Below, piece after piece: positions 57,810 through 64,000 of a DNA stretch of 64,000 nt. Under the pieces are notes generated by a model, which searched no databases, was not told where the DNA came from, and saw nothing but the letters and a program-made list of their open reading frames with translations. The stretch covers positions 27,032,001-27,096,000 of the forward strand of contig NC_083567.1 in assembly GCF_019925205.1 (NCBI RefSeq), written 5' to 3'. A program made the position numbers and the translations under genes. The stretch's first letter is position 1. Each line of letters opens with the position of its first letter. The stretch is from Metopolophium dirhodum (Eukaryota > Arthropoda > Insecta > Hemiptera > Aphididae).

Positions 57810-60674
57810 ATTATACTATTGCATTATATTAATATTATCTAGTTATTATAGAGAACTTCTGTTTTTTATATACAGTATGACTAATAGAGCCTCATAAGTG
57901 TAGGACATATTATAGTAGGATGAGTTCTACAGTTATCCATACGTATTTTGGATACGTTGTAAAATCAAATACAACACTATTATAAATTATTGTTCAAATA
58001 TTTTTAAGTTGATAATTTTTTTTGTTTTTATTATTGATTTCAGGACATTTTATGCGATTATTATTCACTAATCATTATTATAGTAGGTACGTATTCGTGT
58101 CATATACCTATTTGTGGTTATTATTGTAGAAACTTAAACGATCAGGCCTGCAATATAAAAATACTTAAATACTACCTAGTATGAGTGTATAATATTATGT
58201 TAGGGTCATTATAATTTATAGTTATATGTATTTTATATTATGGACCATGGTCAATTGGAATCAAATCGACTGGGTTGATCGATTTTTCTTCAGCGAGTCA
58301 ACGGGATTCTTTCAATACGTTAATATTAACGTGTATAATACATTAATACCTATATTATTCTTTTTTTTTTGTACTTTACAATGAAATACTAAAACGTTTA
58401 GATAAAAATATATAAAATATGTTTAGTAAAGTATTTTATATAATAATATGTAAAATATATTTTGTAAAGTATTGTCAGGAAATATTGAAGATATGATTAA
58501 TATACTTAAATGCTTTGGTTGTATTTTTTGTGTATCGTCTATTGACTAAGTCTTGACCTTTTTTGGTGAATCGTCAACAGATAATATTATCATATTTTTT
58601 TTTTTAACTCATTGATTTATATAAATTAACCTATTATTCATATTATCTTGATACATTATTACATTAACTTATTTCCTGTATATAATGGTTTTTATAATTA
58701 AAAATAATAATTTGATCATCAATTCTCTATAATTCTATATTAAGTAAAGCGTGATAAAAAAATTTACAAAATTGTAGATTAAACCTTTCACCAAAGTTAA
58801 ATAATTTTGAAACTTTTATTATATTCATTAAATTAACCAATTAGGTAAAAATGTAAAATATAGTATGTAGGCGCATTTCAAAAGGGCTTAAGCCGTTTAA
58901 GTAACAATTGTTACTTAATCACAATGACTATAATATGTCTATACACTATATTACTATAGTATATAGTATACATAATATTATACTAGCTGAATTACCCAGT
59001 TTAGCCAATTATCAGTTTTTCCCGGTATGAGAGCTTTAAGAGTTAAGGTGTGAACTGTAATATCATCAAATAAAAGTAAATAATAAATAACCACACATGA
59101 GTTGTGCAGTTTTTTTTTTAAATAGTTAAATCTGATATTTGACTATAGTTATTAACTAGTTAACTTCAATGTAATTTGATTGAATAAATATAATCACTGC
59201 GATGCCTTTGGTACGAGGTTCTTGGAAATTCCGTCTGGTGTGTTAACCTACCTATATAGACTATATATAACACCTAAGGTAGGTCAAAATTTTTGAAATA
59301 TACAATTAATACATATTAGTATAATAGTATTCTGTCATTGTAAGCACGTGTGTACACGTATGAATATTGAATATTGCATTTCACTATTAACCTTCTACTT
59401 ATAGTATTACTTATTAGGACATCACTTTCGATTGTTATACGGATGTTGGTTATGAATGACTTCAATGATAGAATATAAAATAGGACCTTTCGATGTATAT
59501 AATGACACTCACTCATAAAACTTCATACCTACAAACTGTTAATCTGTGTAGTGTGTATAAACATTTCCTGTTGCATTTCAGTTGTATGTTATATTTATAT
59601 TATATAGTTCATAGTGTTATATTACAGTATTAGCATAATCATAATGTCGTGTTATTTATCTAAATTAAATACCTAAATCCTAAGTATACTCAATCTCCAA
59701 TTTCAACACAAACAAATTGTTTGATTTTCCTACACGGGCTTTGTTTCTCATGTGTCAAATTGTTGATTTGAAGGTTTTGAATGAATTTTTTTTTCATGAA
59801 GACAAACTGCACTAGGCAACACTATGTTCTAAAGCATTCATATATTATAGCAGTTACTAGTCAATAGTTTATAATATGGCATGTAATCAACAAAAATATA
59901 AAAATATTTGGTCAGTGTCACCAATTGAACAAGATTTTAACTAATCTCTAATTTACGAAGTTATCCCCAAAAACAATCTCTGAAATTGTATTGTTGTGTT
60001 AATCAGACAAGTAGCTTTTAAGTCTATAAACCCATATTACCACAACTATACACACATTGCCTTTACATGATATCATGACATCATGTATAAGATATCTCAT
60101 ACAACTTTTCTATTGTTCAATTTTATTTATGGTTTTTGAGTTTAGGAGTTTTTGATTTTTTGAGATAAATGCAGGTTTAGTTTATGCCGCCAAATGAGTC
60201 ACGAAAATATATAGTAATTAGTATTTTACAAAACGTTTAGGTAGACATATTTTATGTGCATTAATATATGATATTTCTGATTATTTATAAATAAATATAA
60301 AATTACAATCCAATCTTTTTAATGCATATATTTTATTGGTTTTATATTCAATAATTGAATCTTAAAAATAATAGTTATTGGTGTTAACTGTTAATTGCTA
60401 TAATGGTAATGTACAATTTTATTGCTTAGAATTAATTAAAATGTTTTAATCAAAAGTGTTTTACCTACCCACTACACTGGCCACAGTATAATAGGCAATT
60501 ACTAATTATTATTTTTATTTTACATGATGAAGCTATAATCTAAGTTTATTATTACAAATAATATTCACAATAAACGTCAATTTATTCAAATGAATAGGTA
60601 CCGACGTACCGTTGTTAAAAGGTATATTAAGACTTATGACTCATGTTTTATACTTTTACTAGCTCGTAGTGAAA
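57810..60674. other. AT-rich non-coding stretch
   Basis: No gene, repeat or element was recognised. Confidence 0.45.
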
Positions 60675-60885
60675 CTCAGACGCCTGTTGGACTCGCTGAG
60701 AGTGGGTACCGATTTTGGAGTAGGAGTCGTTTGAATTATAAAAGTCGCGACAGTTGTAAGACAAAAGTTTAGGATTTGTGATAAGGATTATTGATATGGT
60801 TTGGAGATAATAAGGATTGGCACTTTGGCGGGAATGTTTAAAAGTTTGAGCATCTAGCAATCTGTCACGAACGTTGTAAATGGAT
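60675..60885. repeat. Diverged tandem duplication, copy 1
   Basis: It shares with 61155-61400 the ordered phrases GACTCGCTGAGAGTG, ATTTTGGAG, ATTTGTGATAA, GGGAATGTTTAAA and TTTGAGCATCTAGCAATCTGTCA. The minus frame 60648-60896 (82 codons) covers it, but the second copy does not keep that frame. Confidence 0.65.
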
Positions 60886-61154
60886 AGGCTGGACACGATC
60901 TCGTATTGTATATTGAATACGTATTCAATGGATAAGTAGTTACTGTCGTTCGTATGGTACTTTTTGTTGTTAAAAAGAGTCGATGCCGTAATAGATTGAC
61001 TAGCTATCAGTTATTAAATCACATAGGTAGGCAATCCGACCGCGTCGGATCGCGAACTATATGCGAAGTCTATATTACCAATTATGCGGACTCTGTTAGC
61101 TGCGTAGGTATAACTGTATAAGTGTAGAATGGAATATATAGTTTATAGTGGGCT

Positions 61155-61400
61155 TGTGAGACTCGCTGAGTGTGAGTACTAATTTTGGAGGTCTAGTCAT
61201 TTATATAAATCACAGCTGACTATGATAGTTGGTTAAAAACTTAATACCCCGAAAGTGGTTAACTTAAACTTTATGGAGGTGTTCATATTTACGACGACGA
61301 TAAGAATTTGTGATAACTTGGGGGGTTTTTATGGACTCTTTCGAAGGTGGGAATGTTTAAATTTTGAGTTTGAGCGTCTTGCCATTTGTCAAATTGATTC
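61155..61400. repeat. Diverged tandem duplication, copy 2
   Basis: The partner of 60675-60885, about 490 bp downstream in the same orientation: GACTCGCTGAGTGTG, ATTTTGGAG, ATTTGTGATAA, GGGAATGTTTAAA, TTTGAGCGTCTTGCCATTTGTCA. It contains extra sequence between blocks. Confidence 0.65.
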
Positions 61401-62838
61401 ATAAACAACACACTTGAAACGTCTTTGATAAAACTGCAGTTTAATTTTTTCCTTCACGGATTCACTTTATATGGTTCAAATTTCTACCACAGGAGCACCA
61501 CAGTATTAAATTATATTATATTATAAGATGGATTAACATTTTTTTTGCCTAGGAGCTAGCCGCTAAGTTTGATATATATACATGCACACAATATCTTTTT
61601 TTCATAATTAATAATACTAATTTAGATTAAGCTTCTCACAAAAAATAAATTTCTAACAAGTTGTCCATGTTAATGCTATACCAAGTCTTAGAACTTTTGA
61701 ATAGAATATTAAATTGTGATTCTACATAAATATTTTTTTATTGGAATTAGAAAAATTCTAGATAGGATTAAAGTTCGGGAAGTTATAGCTATCGTTTCCC
61801 AACGAGCGTGGATGCTTTGATGTTATATACACTTATATTCATATGTTTAACTAACTCTCTGAAATTGAACTAAGCATTTGTTTTAACAGTAAACTTTCGT
61901 TATCTTTAAAAAAAACTTTTAAAGGTTTTTAAAATATGTTTTGCTACACAAATTGAACTGAAGCTATTACTAAACAGAATACTTAAAAAAAATAAATCAT
62001 TTACTATTTTTATCATCATATTTTAAGCTTTTTATTTTTTTGATTGACAAATGGCAATAATAACATATATTTTTAATTTCATATTCTCTTCATTATTCTG
62101 AAAATGTTGATAGGTAGGTACTATATTATATTATAATAGTTATCTATAATTGGTTATTTGGTTTATGTTAGAGTTTTATTTTGAATGAAGTGAGGGGGGC
62201 TCTTTTACCCTTTAAACTTTGTTCATACATCATGACTTCCCGCTAAACTTTAGTGACGCTCACGATGAGGAAGGTTTTCTAGAACACTATAGCCACTGAA
62301 AGGCTGTAACTATTAAATCATAGTTACGTCCATAATCGTGTCATTATTTTAGACAAAACTATTGGACCCTTTTCAATAAAAGTTTTATCAATAGATTTCT
62401 TGAGACTCGAAGGGTGGTTATTGCTTCATTTTTCAATAGGTTGCTATAGGGCTATAGGGCTCATACACAATTACATAAACATCATAAATCTAGTTTTGAC
62501 TCACGAAAATGATTTTTTTGTTTATTTAAATGGTTAACATTGGTTACATATTATATTTGTATTATAATTATACGTTTTAGTAGAATTATGGCAGATAAAA
62601 TTGTTTACAGATAAATTTAAAAAAAAAACAAATCATAAAATTAAAATATAGGTATATACCTACTTTATTATTTATACAAAATTACAATGATTACCTACCA
62701 GTGGTGACGACGGGACGATCGCACCCCATGGGCGTAACTAGGATTGAATAGTTACAGAGGCTAGAGTCCTACAAAACCAAAGTGTAAAATAGGTAAGGTC
62801 ATCTTCGTTCTTAGCACTAGGTACTCGATTTGGGTAAA
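61401..62838. other. AT-rich non-coding stretch
   Basis: No gene was recognised. The phrase ATGGGCGTAACTAGGATTG at about 62728-62746 looks like the terminus of a small transposon, without a partner found. Confidence 0.35.
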
Positions 62839-63780
62839 ACACGATTGCGTACGATTGTTTTTGGTGACATCTTTTAAGCTACACGATTGCGTACGATTTT
62901 ACCTGATTTTCATCTACACGATTGCGTACGAACTATTTAGCGTTGTTGCCAATTTTCATACTAGTATATAGGTACCACATGATTACACTAAAAATAATTT
63001 ATATATACATTGCTTTTTTAATAATCATTTAGCTTTTATTACCTACGCTTATTGTTAGGGTTTTAAAATTTCATGAAATTTATTTTCTTGAAATATTTCA
63101 TTTCCATGAAAAATAAAAATAAAATGTTTATTATATCAAAAAGTTTATAGTCGTAAAATTCCAAATGAACATTTTTAAAAGTTTGTTTGTTATCTGAAAC
63201 AAAGAAAATATGTAACATATTTACATATAATTTGTAAGTTGTTTAACAAATCTATAATATAACAAATTTAAACATTGTCTTTTAACTCTTAAGTTAGAAG
63301 CTCATAAACCAACTCAACATCATAACATATTGTTGAGAGCCATGACTTTGTGAATGCATATTATACTATATTATAATTATATTATATTATATTCACAATG
63401 TATATAGACATAAACCACTCTTATAACAGTCGTGAATCGTAACCTTTTACAATATACAAAATAATATGATCTAATTATTAAATAAAAGAGTCCAGAGCAG
63501 TTTCACATAATCACATCACTCGGTCACATATACACACATAATATACGACTTTTGTACACCGATAATAATAAATTACTAACTAACTTTTATATTGATTATT
63601 AGAAAAGTCTACATTTACTGGATATTTATTTGGTATATTGTAAAATGAATAAATTTGACAACGTTGCATACAATTTCATACGCAATAGTGTTTATTTTTT
63701 TTTTCTTAAAGGTATTTGCTACCCATCTTCAAACATACGCAATCGTGTTGTCAAAAAGGACAAACGTACGCAATCGTGTT
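62839..63780. mobile_element. Element bounded by inverted clusters of ACACGATTGCGTACG
   Basis: Three direct copies of ACACGATTGCGTACGA lie at 62839, 62881 and 62916. The complement CGTACGCAATCGTGT occurs at 63765-63779, with shorter or mutated copies at 63736-63748 (exact core) and 63679-63691 (one mismatch). Each cluster is spaced 29-57 bp, and the two clusters face each other over 0.94 kb. This fits repeated transposase-binding sites at both ends of a non-autonomous DNA transposon. The interior is AT-rich with no gene. Confidence 0.65.
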
Positions 63781-64000
63781 CTACTCCTTGATTTATTTAA
63801 TTTGAATATACTGAACATTTTGATAATTGTATACAATAAAATCTAACGTATACCGTATACGTACTCAAAAATAAAAAGAACGGCCGTGACTGTCTGTAAT
63901 AGTACCTACCTACTTTGCAGTCTGTACAGAGAGTGTCACAGACGTACAATAAATTGAGAACTGAGAATTGGAAAATAAAATTATTATATAATAGTATTCA
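63781..64000. other. Short AT-rich end of window
   Basis: Nothing recognised. Confidence 0.5.

Noticed and set aside
62839..62931. Repeats of 16 bp spaced 26 and 19 bp apart, superficially CRISPR-like
   Set aside because: Only three copies, an inverted cluster on the other side, eukaryotic context, no cas genes; a transposon end explains it better.
63065..63112. Repeated TTTCATGAAA palindromes
   Set aside because: Short, AT-rich and inside the interior of the 16-mer element; no evidence of function by themselves.

Overview
The window looks like nuclear DNA from a hemipteran insect, most likely an aphid. It is very AT-rich and dense in short runs such as AGGTAGGTACC and CCTATAATA. It has one intron-split gene with a GC-rich 5' end, and many small transposon remnants. 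The species call rests on composition and recall, not on a search. There are no bacterial-type operons, rRNA genes, canonical tRNA genes or CRISPR arrays. Nearly all short open frames here are chance or shadow frames.

One gene can be assembled with confidence. It lies on the minus strand from ATG at 25823 down to TGA at 19832, in five exons with consensus splice sites and compatible phases, giving 625 residues. It resembles the phostensin/taperin family of actin-associated PP1-binding proteins: an N-terminal PPWK...RRR motif, a GVPNYI block, and an HIKF motif followed by an EYPSEAS block. A GC- and CpG-rich stretch (25.8-27.0 kb) upstream is the probable promoter. A possible second coding exon is on the plus strand at 11776-11940. 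It starts MFYAVRR, like RNase H1, and ends in a clean splice donor.

Left part (1-19 kb): a tRNA-derived SINE (1.2-1.4 kb), a LINE C-terminal remnant (6.3-6.8 kb), a CAGGGCTTGAAAC MITE (7.4-7.7 kb), a decayed LINE with an RNase H domain and four in-frame stops (7.8-9.0 kb), and two copies of one dispersed repeat (9.1-9.8 and 17.7-18.2 kb).

Middle (27-43 kb): mostly featureless AT-rich DNA, a short MITE, one copy of a CCGTGAAGTTGGCC element (35.6 kb), and a locally amplified block. A TATGGCAA...GTAAGTTT unit occurs three times at about 2.2-2.5 kb spacing; a second block occurs twice.

Right part (43-64 kb) is a transposon and satellite neighbourhood. A 4-kb element has about 470-bp inverted arms (43.15-47.11 kb), with a nested MITE and a 63-bp tandem repeat inside. 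It is followed by a 3.6-kb satellite of about 235-bp monomers with a 920-bp higher-order period (47.9-51.5 kb). The satellite ends at a 1.45-kb inverted-repeat element whose core carries a GGGTTCCGT hairpin, TGTC repeats and a downstream block that I recognise from moth and bracovirus sequences. Beyond are a hAT transposase C-terminal remnant, a PIF/Harbinger-like MITE with TTA duplication, a hAT-like MITE with a near-perfect 8-bp duplication, a diverged tandem duplication (60.7-61.4 kb), and a 0.94-kb element bounded by clusters of ACACGATTGCGTACG in opposite orientations.
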